Notes: generated from the sequence alone by a model not told the origin. Positions 1-8,415 are shown, numbered from the stretch's first letter. The stretch is 64,000 nt of DNA from CAVVST01 sp963750995 (GCA_963750995.1 CAVVST010000004.1:248001-312000), one strand, 5' to 3'. Numbers and translations are program-made.

Positions 1-384
1 AGAGTAATCGAGCGCATTTACGCCGATGTAGATGTCAGTTGCGCCGAGCGCCTCGGCCCAGGCGAGCGACAAGGCCAGGAACACCGTATTGCGGGCAGGC
101 ACGTAAGTGGACGGGATCCCACTAGCGTCGATCGGACGATCCTTGGGCACAGGCGCGTCGGTGGTCAACGACGACCCGCCAAACGCCGCCAGGTCGACAT
201 CGAGCTCCAGATGGCGCTCGACGCCCAGGGCCGCCGCCACGGCGCGCGCCGCGTCGAGCTCGTGCGCATGCCGCTGGCCGTAGCGCAGCGTCAGTGCGAA
301 CAGGCGAAACCCCTCGGCGCGCGCCATCGCCGCGGCGGTGTAGGAGTCGAGCCCCCCGCTGAGCAGCACGACGGCGTCTCTCAT
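1..384 (-). CDS. queC: 7-cyano-7-deazaguanine synthase QueC, N-terminal part (runs off window edge)
   Basis: Converts 7-carboxy-7-deazaguanine to preQ0 with ATP and ammonia, a cytoplasmic step in queuosine-type tRNA modification. About 128 residues are visible from an ATG at 384. The protein opens with the ATP pyrophosphatase P-loop (LLSGGLDS, residues 7-14), then LRYGQRHAHEL, and later a YVPARNTVFL motif typical of QueC. The C-terminal half with the zinc site lies beyond position 1, so the truncation is only the window edge. The next pathway gene, queE, lies directly upstream on the same strand, separated by a repeat-rich spacer of about 65 bases. Confidence 0.93.
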   Translation of the reverse strand, partial: MRDAVVLLSGGLDSYTAAAMARAEGFRLFALTLRYGQRHAHELDAARAVAAALGVERHLELDVDLAAFGGSSLTTDAPVPKDRPIDASGIPSTYVPARNTVFLALSLAWAEALGATDIYIGVNALDYS

Positions 385-449
385 TTGTGATTGGCGATTG
401 GTGATTTGTGATTGCCAATCATCAATCGCAAATCATAAATCGCAAATTG
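385..449. repeat. AT-rich word-repeat palindrome between queE and queC
   Basis: The spacer is made of variations on gatttgtgattg on one side and caatcataaatcgcaaat on the other, so it can fold back on itself. It is much more AT-rich than the flanking genes. It is one of several such elements in the window, each with its own repeated word (see findings). Function unknown; it could form a hairpin in the queE-queC transcript. Confidence 0.7.
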
Positions 450-1091
450 CTAGACGCCCCTGGTGGCCGGATCCCAGATGAACTTGTGGAGCTGGACCTG
501 GACTCGTGCAGGGAGTCGATCCGCCAGCGTCCACTCGGAAAGCTGACGCAGGTCCATCACGCCGTGGACGGGCGAGAGATGAACGGCGCGAGCGCGTTCC
601 GCGAGCCGGTACCTGGCGATGACCTCGCGCGCATAGTCGTAATCGGCGCGGTCCTTGATGACGAACTTCACTTCATCGTGCGACCGCAGGCGCTCGAGGT
701 TGCTCCAGTCGTTGCGGTGGGCCTCGCCGCTGCCCGGACATTTGACGTCGAGAATCGTGACGACCGGCTCGGGCACGTCCTTGGTACTTCGATGGCCACC
801 GGTCTCGACCAGCACGGTGCGCCCGCGATCGAGCAGTGACTGCATCAACGGGTAGACGTCGTCCTGCAGTAGCGGCTCGCCGCCCGTGATTTCGACGAGT
901 GGACAATCCAGTCGATCGACCTCGGCGAGCACATCGTCGAGCGACTGTTTGCGCCCTTCGTGGAAGGCGTAGGTCGTGTCACACCATGAGCACCGCAGGT
1001 CGCAGGCGGTGAGGCGCACGAACACGCACGGCCGGCCCGCGTAGGTCGACTCGCCCTGGATCGAATAGAAGATCTCGTTAATCGTCAGCAA
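450..1091 (-). CDS. queE: 7-carboxy-7-deazaguanine synthase QueE
   Basis: Radical SAM enzyme that rearranges 6-carboxytetrahydropterin into 7-carboxy-7-deazaguanine, the step before QueC. It is 213 residues, normal for the family. The N-terminal FYSIQGES motif is followed by a CX3CX2C cluster motif (CDLRCSWC, about residues 30-37) that binds the 4Fe-4S cluster. TGGEPLLQ follows near residue 69. It ends near SEWTLADRLPARVQVQLHKFIWD, normal for QueE. The start codon faces the DUF72 gene across only 26 bases, so their promoters must overlap coding sequence. It is probably co-transcribed with queC. Confidence 0.95.
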   Translation of the reverse strand: MLTINEIFYSIQGESTYAGRPCVFVRLTACDLRCSWCDTTYAFHEGRKQSLDDVLAEVDRLDCPLVEITGGEPLLQDDVYPLMQSLLDRGRTVLVETGGHRSTKDVPEPVVTILDVKCPGSGEAHRNDWSNLERLRSHDEVKFVIKDRADYDYAREVIARYRLAERARAVHLSPVHGVMDLRQLSEWTLADRLPARVQVQLHKFIWDPATRGV

Positions 1092-1117
1092 TCTCTTTAT
1101 TATCGTTCTGCCTACCC

Positions 1118-2104
1118 ATGAGCGTACACCTCGGCACGTCGGGCTGGAGTTATCCGTCCGGCAAAGGCAAGTGGAACGGTCTGTTCTACCCGGCGACGCG
1201 CTCGAAGCGCGCCGGGACTGCCGGCTTCGACGAACTGCGGTTCTACGCCGAGCATTTTGATACGGTCGAGGTGAATTCCACGTTCTACGGTCAGCCGAGA
1301 GCCGACGTCACAGCCGGATGGGCAGGGCGCACGCCGCCGGCGTTTCAGTTCTCCGTCAAGCTCTATCAGAAGTTCACGCATCCGAAGATGTTCAGGGACG
1401 CCGCGCTCAAGTCTGCGCCGGGAGCAGAAGGCCCGATGCTCGACCTGCTGGCGACGGTGACGCAGAGCGACATCGACGAATTCAGAGCGGGCATCGAGCC
1501 GATTGCGCGCGCGGGCAAGCTGGCGGCGCTACTAGCCCAGTTTCCCCCGAGCTTCAAGAGCGCGCCGGCCTCTCGGGAGTATCTCAGCCAGCTGCTGCGG
1601 CTGTTCGCGGACTACCCGGTCGCGGTGGAACTGCGCCACAGCAGCTGGAGTGACGCATTCGGCGAGACGCTTCAACTGCTGAACGGATTCGGATCAGCGT
1701 GGGTCCAGATCGACGAACCGAAGTTCCGTCTCTCAATCCGTCAGAATGCGCTGCCCAACGTCACCGGGTTCTATTACATGCGCCTGCATGGCCGGAACGC
1801 GGCGCAGTGGTGGCGTCACGACAAGAGCGAGGACCGCTACAACTACCTGTATTCGGCTGACGAACTGCGCGAGTTCTCCGACATTGCGGGCGCGGCGAAG
1901 AGGCTCGTCAAGAAGGCCTACCTCTACACCAACAACCACTTCTCCGCGAAGTCGGTGGTCAACGCGGTGATGCTGAAAGCGCAGCTCGGGGAACCGATCG
2001 AAGGCGAATACCCGCCGGAACTGGTGGAGCGCTATCCGGAGATCCGTGACCTCGTGAGATCTGCAGCTCCCAATGTTCAACTCCCAATTCCCACAGCTCA
2101 CTAG
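1118..2104 (+). CDS. DUF72 family protein
   Basis: A 328-residue TIM-barrel-type DUF72 protein (YecE family) of unknown biochemical role. It shows the family opening HLGTSGWSYPSGKGKWNG, then VEVNSTFYGQP, FSVKLYQKFTHP, AVELRHSSW, YMRLHGRN and YLYTNNHF near the end. The final residues (VQLPIPTAH) are encoded by the neighbouring intergenic repeat rather than by family sequence, so the C terminus looks like a recent extension into repeat DNA. It is transcribed away from queE and converges on the peptidyl-prolyl isomerase gene. Confidence 0.92.
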   Translation: MSVHLGTSGWSYPSGKGKWNGLFYPATRSKRAGTAGFDELRFYAEHFDTVEVNSTFYGQPRADVTAGWAGRTPPAFQFSVKLYQKFTHPKMFRDAALKSAPGAEGPMLDLLATVTQSDIDEFRAGIEPIARAGKLAALLAQFPPSFKSAPASREYLSQLLRLFADYPVAVELRHSSWSDAFGETLQLLNGFGSAWVQIDEPKFRLSIRQNALPNVTGFYYMRLHGRNAAQWWRHDKSEDRYNYLYSADELREFSDIAGAAKRLVKKAYLYTNNHFSAKSVVNAVMLKAQLGEPIEGEYPPELVERYPEIRDLVRSAAPNVQLPIPTAH

Positions 2105-2145
2105 TTCGGTTTGGAACTTGGGAGTTAGAAGTTGGGAGTTGGGCG
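2068..2145. repeat. Word-repeat palindrome at a convergent gene junction
   Basis: The left arm carries cccaatgttcaactcccaa and the right arm carries gaacttgggagttagaag followed by ttgggagttgggcg, so the arms are complementary. It overlaps the last codons of the DUF72 gene and fills the gap to the isomerase stop codon. Its position between two converging genes suits a transcription stop, but there is no clear T run. Confidence 0.65.
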
Positions 2146-2712
2146 TTACTTTACGGTTACGCGACGAATGATGTCGTTGACGGCGAGCTTTTGCGCCACG
2201 TCCATCCCCGATCTGACCTGACCGAATACGGTAAAGTCGCGATCCAGCTTCGGCTGCGCCGCGAACGTGATGTACATCTGGCTGTCCCCAAGCCGGGGAT
2301 CACCCGGATGCGCGGCGGCGACCGCGCCGACGACGTGTTTCCGTTTCACCTCTGCAACGCCGATGCTCCGGCCGCTGCCTCCGGAGCCCCAGCGATCGCG
2401 CTTCGTCATGTCGCGCGTCTGGGGATCGCCGAACTGCACGACGAACCCTGGCACCACCCGGTGCACCCGCAGCCCGTTGTAGAAGTTCCGCTTCGCGAGC
2501 GCGACGATGTGCTCGACGGTCTTGGGCGCGTCGGCAGGAAACGTCTGAATCTCAATCGTGCCCTTGGCGGTCTCGACCACGAGGATGGGGCCTGCGCCGG
2601 CGGCAGGCTTCGCCGCCGGGGCCGCCGGCTTTGGCGTAGCGCCTCCCTGCGCGGCCAGCGTCTCCGTCACGACCGCGATTGCGAGAACGACGATGCCGAA
2701 ACAGCGCCTCAT
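2146..2712 (-). CDS. Exported cyclophilin-type peptidyl-prolyl cis-trans isomerase
   Basis: 188-residue cyclophilin that speeds proline isomerisation during folding, here probably in the periplasm. The first 21 residues form a signal peptide (MRRCFGIVVLAIAVVTETLAAQ), followed by an Ala/Pro linker and the catalytic domain: FYNGLRVHRVVPGFVVQFGDP, MYITFAAQPKLDRDFTVFGQV. Arg and Phe of the active site (HRVVPGFVVQ) are present. The chosen ATG overlaps the nth stop codon as ATGA, which supports this start over a longer frame and suggests coupled translation. Confidence 0.93.
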   Translation of the reverse strand: MRRCFGIVVLAIAVVTETLAAQGGATPKPAAPAAKPAAGAGPILVVETAKGTIEIQTFPADAPKTVEHIVALAKRNFYNGLRVHRVVPGFVVQFGDPQTRDMTKRDRWGSGGSGRSIGVAEVKRKHVVGAVAAAHPGDPRLGDSQMYITFAAQPKLDRDFTVFGQVRSGMDVAQKLAVNDIIRRVTVK

Positions 2713-3383
2713 GTCTTCCTCCGTGCGACACCAATTCTTGGGCATTCCTCCCTGATCACGCAATCCCCACAGCGGGGATAGACGGGGCGGCAAACATTCT
2801 GCCCCCACGTCACCAGGTAGAGGTTGATGTACGGCCACCACCGCTTCTCGGTAACGCGGTAGAGCGCCTGCTCCGTCTCATCAGGCAGCATCGTCTTCAC
2901 CCATCCCAGGCGGTTCGAGATGCGATGGACGTGCGTGTCGACACAGATATTGTGGGGACTCTTGAAGCCCAGGATGAGCACGAGGTTCGCCGTCTTGCGT
3001 CCGACGCCCGGGAGCATGATGAGTTCCTCGAGCGTCGACGGCACCTTGCCGCCGAACCGGGAGACGAGCATGTCGCAGCACGCCTTCAAGTACCGCGCCT
3101 TGTATCGATAGAAGCTCACCGGGTAGATCAGTCGTTCGATCTGCTTCACCGGCAAGCCGGCCATCGTCCGCGGCGTCCGCGCCACCTTGAAGAGCCGCGT
3201 GGAGGCTGCGTGCGTCGTCGCGTCCTGGGTTCGCGCGGAAAGTATCGTCGCGATCAGTATCTGGAATGGATCTTCGGCCTGCGCTTCCGAGATCTTCTCG
3301 ACCGCCGGCAGCTCGAGCCCGGTAATCGACTGCGCGAGCGCACGCATGATGCGCTCGACCTTGCGCGGATGGGGTCTGGGCAA
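2709..3383 (-). CDS. nth: Endonuclease III (DNA glycosylase/AP lyase)
   Basis: Removes oxidised pyrimidines and cleaves the abasic site. The HhH motif LPGVGRKTAN holds the catalytic Lys, and VDTHVHR holds the catalytic Asp. The C-terminal CX6CX2CX5C iron-sulfur motif (CRPVYPRCGDCVIREEC) is intact. The frame stays open upstream into the preceding gene. I placed the start at a TTG (3383) because KVERIMRAL aligns with the normal N terminus; an ATG at 3347 is the alternative. Likely co-transcribed with the downstream isomerase. Confidence 0.92.
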   Translation of the reverse strand: MPRPHPRKVERIMRALAQSITGLELPAVEKISEAQAEDPFQILIATILSARTQDATTHAASTRLFKVARTPRTMAGLPVKQIERLIYPVSFYRYKARYLKACCDMLVSRFGGKVPSTLEELIMLPGVGRKTANLVLILGFKSPHNICVDTHVHRISNRLGWVKTMLPDETEQALYRVTEKRWWPYINLYLVTWGQNVCRPVYPRCGDCVIREECPRIGVARRKT

Positions 3384-3430
3384 ACCGTACAGTTCTAACT
3401 CAGTCGGACGGGAATCTCTATCGATTGTGG

Positions 3431-4360
3431 CTATCGCACTGGCGTCAAGGGCGGCTCGCCCGAGAGGACGGCGATGGCGTTGCTGACGGCCAGATCGGCC
3501 ATGGCGGTTCGGGTTTCGGTCGTGGCGCTGCCGAGGTGAGGCGCAAGCACGACATTCTCGAGCGGCAACAGGTCGGGATGTACTTCGGGCTCGCGTTCGT
3601 AGACGTCGAGCGCGGCGCCGGAAATCAGACGATTCTTCAACGCCCACGCCAGCGCTGCCTCATCGACGACCGGTCCGCGGGTCGTGTTGATCAGGTAGGC
3701 GGATCGCTTCATCCGGGCCAGCTCGGGCTGACCGATCAGGTGGCGTGTGTCGGGCGTGAGCGGCACGTGCAGCGACACCACGTCAGACGTCGAGAGCAGA
3801 CGATCCAGCGGCATGCCGGTTGACGATCGTGACGTATGGACGATCGTCATGCCGAAGGCGGCGGCGCGCTCGGCGACCGCCCTGCCGATGCGGCCCCACC
3901 CGACGACGCCGAGCTGGCGGCCCCGTAGCTGCATCCCCAGCAGCTGGTCGAACGCCCATCCCTTCCAATCGCCCCGCCGCAGCATGCGCTCGCCTTCGCC
4001 CAGCCGCCGCGTCACGGCCAGGATCAGGGCCAGGGTGAGATCGGCGGTCGCATCGGTCAGGACGTCCGGCGTATTTGTCACAACGATGCCGCGCTCACGG
4101 GCGGCGGCAACGTCGACATTGTTGTAGCCGACGGCGACGTTGGCGATGACGCGCAGATCCTGGCCGGCTTCGATCACCGGCCGATCGACGGTATCGGTCA
4201 CCATCGACAGCAGCGCCTGTTTACCGGCGACGCGGCGCACCAGTTCGTCGTGCGACACCGGGCTGGTCGCGTCGATGCGATCGACGTCGCACGCGGCCTC
4301 GAGGCGCGCCATGACGGACGCGGGCAGCTTCCGGGTGAGGAGGACAGGGGGCTTGGGCAA
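3431..4360 (-). CDS. D-2-hydroxyacid dehydrogenase (glyoxylate/hydroxypyruvate reductase type)
   Basis: NAD(P)H-dependent oxidoreductase of 309 residues that interconverts 2-oxoacids and D-2-hydroxyacids. The Rossmann motif GVVGWGRIGRAVAE lies near residue 150. The catalytic residues are visible: Arg in NTTRGPVVDE, Glu in EREPEV and His in APHLGSAT. The start is a TTG next to the repeat that separates it from the microcompartment genes. It could handle a 2-hydroxyacid product of the compartment pathway, but the repeat and the generic family leave this as inference. Substrate cannot be told from sequence. Confidence 0.88.
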   Translation of the reverse strand: MPKPPVLLTRKLPASVMARLEAACDVDRIDATSPVSHDELVRRVAGKQALLSMVTDTVDRPVIEAGQDLRVIANVAVGYNNVDVAAARERGIVVTNTPDVLTDATADLTLALILAVTRRLGEGERMLRRGDWKGWAFDQLLGMQLRGRQLGVVGWGRIGRAVAERAAAFGMTIVHTSRSSTGMPLDRLLSTSDVVSLHVPLTPDTRHLIGQPELARMKRSAYLINTTRGPVVDEAALAWALKNRLISGAALDVYEREPEVHPDLLPLENVVLAPHLGSATTETRTAMADLAVSNAIAVLSGEPPLTPVR

Positions 4361-4467
4361 GTGGGAAGTTAGAAGTGGGAAGTGTGAAGTAAGTGTGAAG
4401 TGCGCACGTGATCAATCACCACTTGAAGACTTCCTTCTCACTTCCCACTTTCAAGTTCCAACTTGCT
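4356..4467. repeat. Word-repeat palindrome downstream of the BMC genes
   Basis: The left part repeats gtgggaagttagaagtggga and gtgtgaagt; the right part carries the complement (cacttgaagacttcc, acttcccactttcaag). The two arms face each other around a central gcgcacgtgatcaatc. It separates the 74-residue Cys-rich gene from the hydroxyacid dehydrogenase, so it may end or attenuate the BMC transcript. Confidence 0.7.
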
Positions 4468-4692
4468 TCAGTGGCCGTAGGATTTGCAGTAGCCGCAGTG
4501 ATTGCACATCACCGCGGGTTCGATGATGCAGGGTCCGTCCGTGTCGGCGCCCACCGGCACGGTGAACATCCCATGGCTGGCGTGAAGGTGAAAGAACGCC
4601 GGGACGGGCCGAGGTGCGGGCGGCCTCGCCGCCTGGATGCCGTGCCGGGCGATCGCGTCCCGCACAAGATTCCGCAGTTCCTGTTCCGTCAC
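4468..4692 (-). CDS. Small BMC-associated protein with encapsulation-peptide-like N terminus and CxxCxxC motif
   Basis: 74 residues from a GTG that overlaps the stop of the adjacent BMC-P gene (GTGA). Residues 1-17 (MTEQELRNLVRDAIARH) form an amphipathic helix like known BMC encapsulation peptides. A Pro-rich linker follows (ARPPAPRPVPAFF), then a short conserved-looking domain with GMFTVPVG and the C-terminal CNHCGYCKSYGH. The Cys/His cluster could bind zinc, iron or an Fe-S cluster. I do not recognise a named family. Inferred role: a small redox or metal-binding cargo of the microcompartment. Confidence 0.75.
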   Translation of the reverse strand: MTEQELRNLVRDAIARHGIQAARPPAPRPVPAFFHLHASHGMFTVPVGADTDGPCIIEPAVMCNHCGYCKSYGH

Positions 4693-4997
4693 GAGACGCC
4701 GCCTTCGTCGCCTCGCGGCCTTGGCGAGGCAGGCACATCCACGGTATCGATGATACCGATGACCGCCGCATCCACCGGCGCCAGCTTGCGGCCGAGCGCC
4801 TCGCCTGCGGCGCGGCCTTCCATGACGATCAGGACCTTCTCGTCGACGCCGGCGCCCAGCGCGTCCACCGCCAGCACAGCGGTGCCTCGCGGCTGACCGT
4901 CGAGTGTCAGCGGCTGGACCAGCAGCAGCTTGGCGCCCTCGAATTTCGCGTGCTTCTGGGTCGCCACCACGGTTCCCACAACTCGTCCGATCTGCAT
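4689..4997 (-). CDS. BMC-P shell protein (EutN/CcmL family), copy 1
   Basis: 102-residue pentameric vertex protein that caps the icosahedral corners of a bacterial microcompartment. Family motifs: IGRVVGTVVATQKH at the N terminus, LLLVQPL, VLAVDALGAGVDEKVLIVMEG and a C-terminal VDAAVIGIIDTVDV. It is the last of three consecutive BMC-P genes and has a charged tail (PRPRGDEGG) that the others lack. Three separate BMC-P proteins are typical of several BMC classes and may occupy different vertices. Confidence 0.95.
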   Translation of the reverse strand: MQIGRVVGTVVATQKHAKFEGAKLLLVQPLTLDGQPRGTAVLAVDALGAGVDEKVLIVMEGRAAGEALGRKLAPVDAAVIGIIDTVDVPASPRPRGDEGGVS

Positions 4998-5000
4998 GGC

Positions 5001-5267
5001 CTACCCGAGATCCCAGTGATCGACGATGCCGACGATGCCTGCATCGGCAGGCACCTCGGTCGGATAAAACGGAAAACTGGCTTCCTTACCGCGGACGAAG
5101 AACACCGTCTCGCCGACGCCCGCCCCGACCGAATCGACCGCGACCAGCGTGCGGCCGGCGTCGGAGCCGTCGGCGGCAATTGGCTGCAGGACCAGCAGCG
5201 CGATGCCGACCAGGTTTCCGTCCTTGCGCGTGACGACGACGTCGCCGATGACCCGGGCGAGCTGCAT
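5001..5267 (-). CDS. BMC-P shell protein (EutN/CcmL family), copy 2
   Basis: 88 residues, with LARVIGDVVVTRKD, LLVLQPI, LVAVDSVGAGVGETVFFVRG and GIVGIVDHWDL marking a CcmL/EutN pentamer. The segment before the last strand (KEASFPFYPTEVPAD) is distinct from the other two copies. Gaps to the neighbouring shell genes are 3 and 5 bases, so all three are clearly translated from one message. Confidence 0.95.
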   Translation of the reverse strand: MQLARVIGDVVVTRKDGNLVGIALLVLQPIAADGSDAGRTLVAVDSVGAGVGETVFFVRGKEASFPFYPTEVPADAGIVGIVDHWDLG

Positions 5268-5272
5268 CGGCG

Positions 5273-5548
5273 TCAGCTCCCGGCCGCGACTTCGACGGCG
5301 TCGACGATGCCGACAATGGCCGCGTCCACCGGGCAGTCCTTCATGCCGGCGGCCATCCGCGCGGAGCTGCCGCTCACGATCAGGACGGTTTCGCCGACGC
5401 CGGCGTCAACCGTGTCGACGGCGACGAGATAATTGCCTTCGGGTTTGCCGTGGGGGTCCATGGGGCGCGCCACGAGCAGCTTGTTGCTGACGAGCCGCGG
5501 ATCCTTCCGCGTGGCGACAACGGTCCCGACGATGCGGGCCAGGATCAT
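5273..5548 (-). CDS. BMC-P shell protein (EutN/CcmL family), copy 3
   Basis: 91 residues with LARIVGTVVATRKD, KLLVARPM, LVAVDTVDAGVGETVLIVSG and AAIVGIVDAVEV. First of the three vertex genes in transcription order, 17 bases after the BMC-H gene. Resembles copy 1 more than copy 2, judged by eye, which suggests duplication within the locus. Confidence 0.95.
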   Translation of the reverse strand: MILARIVGTVVATRKDPRLVSNKLLVARPMDPHGKPEGNYLVAVDTVDAGVGETVLIVSGSSARMAAGMKDCPVDAAIVGIVDAVEVAAGS

Positions 5549-5565
5549 CGGGACGGGGCTCCCGG

Positions 5566-5859
<294 letters not shown>

Positions 5860-5871
5860 TTCGATGCCTCG

Positions 5872-6728
5872 CTAATCTTTGAGGGTTCTCACGGCATCGG
5901 CGATCAGCGCCGTGAGTTCGCCGTATGTTAGCCGAATTTCTCCGTCCCTGCTCGCTTGCTTGAGCGCGAGCGAGACATCTGGCACGAGACGATCGGTGCT
6001 GGATTCCGGCGCTTCGAGCACCTGGCACACGCACCTGGTCGCGGCCGGCCTCGGATGCATCGGCGCAGAGCGGCGCCGGCGACGGAATGCCGTACATCCC
6101 GCGCAGCCCCTGCAACCGCTCGACCTCTTCGCGCGAGATCAGGTTCTCGCCCCCGAGCAGGCGCGCGACCAGGCTGATCTTTGCGAAGTGCTCGATCGTC
6201 TCCATCTTGTAATAGGCGCTCATGACATCGGGCCCGCACGTCACGGCGCCGTGATTGGCGAGCAGCATGCCGTCATGCGCCCTGATGTACTTGCGGACCG
6301 CATCGGGCAATTCCCTGGTCGACGGCGTTCCGTACTCGGCGATCGGAATGCTGCCGAGCGTCGTGATGACTTCGGCCAGCACCGCGCGCGTCAGCGGAAT
6401 GCCCGCAACCGCGAAGCCGGTCGCCAGCGGCGGGTGGGCATGGACCACGGCGCCGACGTCGGGGCGATTGCGGTAGATCTCGAGGTGCATGGGCAGCTCG
6501 GTCGAGGGATCGCGCTCACCCGAGACCTTCCCGCCCTCGTAGTCCACGACGACCATCATGTCGGGGGTCATGAATCCCTTCGACACGCTCTTCGGGCGTG
6601 GTGATGAGCCGGTGATCGTCGAGCCGCGCGCTGATGTTGCCGTCGTTCGAGGCGATGTAGGCGCGCGCGTACAGTCGGCGGCCGGCCTCGACGATATCCG
6701 CGCGAATCTGTTCCTCAATCCTCGTCAT
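5872..6728 (-). CDS. Class II aldolase with C-terminal encapsulation-peptide-like tail (two frameshifts)
   Basis: Probable zinc-dependent sugar-phosphate aldolase (fuculose/rhamnulose-1-phosphate type), the expected signature cargo of the BMC. Visible parts: NDGNISARLDD, SKGFMTPDMM, ELPMHLEIYRNRPDVGAVVHAHPP (catalytic Glu and zinc His) and NHGAVTCGPD. The ATG at 6728 overlaps the YHS stop (TAATG). One extra base near 6593 and another near 6030 break the frame; removing both gives 285 codons. The last roughly 55 residues extend past the usual aldolase end as a Pro/Ser linker and an amphipathic helix (YGELTALIADAVRTLKD) like a targeting tail. Sequence error is likelier than true decay. Confidence 0.85.
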
Positions 6729-6985
6729 TACCCGCGCTCCCGGTATTCGTTCAGGCAGCGTTCGGAACAGAAGTATTGCGTCGTGCCGGAAGCGGTGACC
6801 GACAGCGCCGGTCGCGGTGGCACATAGGTGCCGCACACCGGGTCGCGCACCAGCTTCACCGGCGGCGCCTGCCCGCGTCTGCCGGACGGTGTGCCCCTCG
6901 AGCCTTCGATGACGCTGTCCACCAGCTTCCAGAACGCGCGGGCCACCATGATGAACAGGACCGCGAGGAGCAGGAAGCGAATCAC
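6728..6985 (-). CDS. Membrane-anchored YHS/TRASH-type metal-binding protein
   Basis: 85 residues from a GTG start. One N-terminal transmembrane segment (IRFLLLAVLFIMVARAFW) is followed by a short linker and a Cys-based YHS-like domain: VRDPVCGTYVPP and YFCSERCLNEY. Such domains often bind copper or other metals. It overlaps the aldolase start by one base and sits just after the TPR gene, so it belongs to the same transcript. Whether it serves the microcompartment or is a general membrane metal protein is unknown. Confidence 0.82.
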   Translation of the reverse strand: MIRFLLLAVLFIMVARAFWKLVDSVIEGSRGTPSGRRGQAPPVKLVRDPVCGTYVPPRPALSVTASGTTQYFCSERCLNEYRERG

Positions 6986-6998
6986 GAGCGCGCCTGGC

Positions 6999-7623
6999 TC
7001 AACTGCCGGGGGTGGCGGCCGGCGGCGTCGCGCCGTGCCCGGCCGCGGTAATCCCTTCGAGCGCGCGCTGCGCCGCCTGCGCTTCGGGGCTGCCGGGGGC
7101 GAGCTCGACGACCTGCTTCCACGCCGCCTGGGCGCCGGCGAGATCCTGCTTGCCGAACGCGAGGACGATGCCCTGGTTCAGCAGCGTCTTGGTGTGCTTT
7201 GGATTCAGCTTCAGCGACTGCGTCGAACTGCTGCAGGGCGCGGTCGGTCTGCCCGGTGTAGTACAGGCTGACGCCGAGATCGGTGCTCGCGTCAGGGTTC
7301 GACGGATCGATCCGGAGGCTTTCCTGGTACCACTTGATCGCATCCGGGTAGCGCTCGGCATCGAAGTACGTGTTCCCGAGCTGGACGGCCGCGCCGGCGT
7401 TTTTCGGATCGTTCTTGATGACCGTCATCAGCGACTGCACGCGCGCTTCGTCGAGCGGCGGCGCCTGGGGCTGCCAGCCGCCGCCGCCCTGGGCCGGCGC
7501 CGCGGCGGCGGCCGCCGGCGCGGCCGTAAAGCGGCCGCCGGCCTGCTGGACGCCAATCACCCACCCGAGGATGACGCCGAAGCACATGCCGGCAATGGCA
7601 AACACGATGGAGTCTGGGCGCAT
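6999..7623 (-). CDS. Membrane-anchored TPR protein (one frameshift)
   Basis: An N-terminal membrane anchor (IVFAIAGMCFGVILGWVIGV), an Ala/Gly/Pro linker and several tetratricopeptide units, for example AAVQLGNTYFDAERYPDAIKWYQESLRIDPSNP and the next repeat with DLGVSLYYTGQTDRALQQFD. One extra base near 7221 shifts the frame; after correction the protein is 207 residues and continues QSLKLNPKHTKTLLNQG. TPR units bind proteins; partner unknown. The 13-base gap to the YHS gene suggests co-transcription. Confidence 0.85.
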
Positions 7624-7638
7624 CAGAACGATCTTATT

Positions 7639-8344
7639 TCACGAAAGGGTCAGCTGGAACCACTCGACCAGGGACCGCACCAGGTCGACATCGCGCTGCA
7701 ACAGCAGCGGTGCCGTGCGCGGGAATCGTCGACCATCGCTGCTCGCGCGGACCCGCGGCGCCCTGCGCCAGCTCGCGGACCGACCTCGCGGCGTAGGGAT
7801 CCTGGAGGCTGGCCATGAGCAGCGCCGGCCGCGCGCCATACGGAACGCATCGGTTCCTCGATGCGCAAGCCCCGGTAATCCAGCGACGGCGAGATGAGCG
7901 CAATCGAGCGAACCGACGGATCGGCGGCCGCGGCGACCGCCGCGAGGTTGGCGCCCAGCGAGGCGCCGGCAATCCCGATCGCCCCGGCTCGCACGTCGGC
8001 GGGACGATCCGCAAGAAACGCCACCGCGGCGCGGATGTCGTGGTGCCACGCCGCCAACGACTGCGGATCGGCCGGGAGTGTGACGCTCGGCAGATCAATC
8101 GCCAGCGCGGTGATATTCGCTTCCGCCAGCCGCTGCCCGGCCGCCTGCCAGTCGTCGCTGCGAACGCCCGAGCATCGGCACCAGCACGACGGCAGCGGCC
8201 GGCCGCGAATCAGCCTCGAGCAGCAGGCCCGTGAGCAGTGCGGCCGTCGGCCGCGCGAAACGTCACGACCCGTCCGGCGGCCTTCACGGGAGGCTGCGCC
8301 AGGACAAGTCCCAACGCACAAATCCCAACTCCCAACGACCACAT
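7639..8344 (-). CDS. Secreted alpha/beta hydrolase, dienelactone-hydrolase-like (four frameshifts)
   Basis: Pieces in different frames join into one alpha/beta hydrolase: RVVTFRAADGRT, VVLVPMLGRS, DDWQAAGQRLAEANITALAIDLP, the nucleophile elbow GIAGASLGANLAAVAAA, SIALISPSLDYRGL, PALLMASLQDPYAARSV and HG followed by LVRSLVEWFQ. Extra bases near 8229, 8160, 7840 and 7712 explain all breaks; removal gives 233 residues. MWSLGVGICALGLVLAQ looks like a signal peptide. An ATG at 8419 overlapping the pdxJ stop (ATGA) is an alternative start that would add a leader encoded by intergenic repeat DNA. Confidence 0.75.
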
Positions 8345-8405
8345 CCCAGATCCCGACGACAACCGGCGCCGTTTGGGCGCCGGGAGTTGGAAGTTGGGAA
8401 TCGGC
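8310..8405. repeat. Word-repeat palindrome overlapping the hydrolase start
   Basis: The left arm has cccaacgcacaaatcccaac and related words; the right arm has gggagttggaagttggga; between them is a perfect hairpin around ggcgccgtttgggcgcc. The element covers the possible N-terminal leader of the hydrolase, so it may influence where translation begins. Confidence 0.65.
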
Positions 8406-8415
8406 TTAGCCGGCG

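Noticed and set aside
1..384. queC as a truncated pseudogene
   Set aside because: It is simply cut by the window edge; the visible part is intact.
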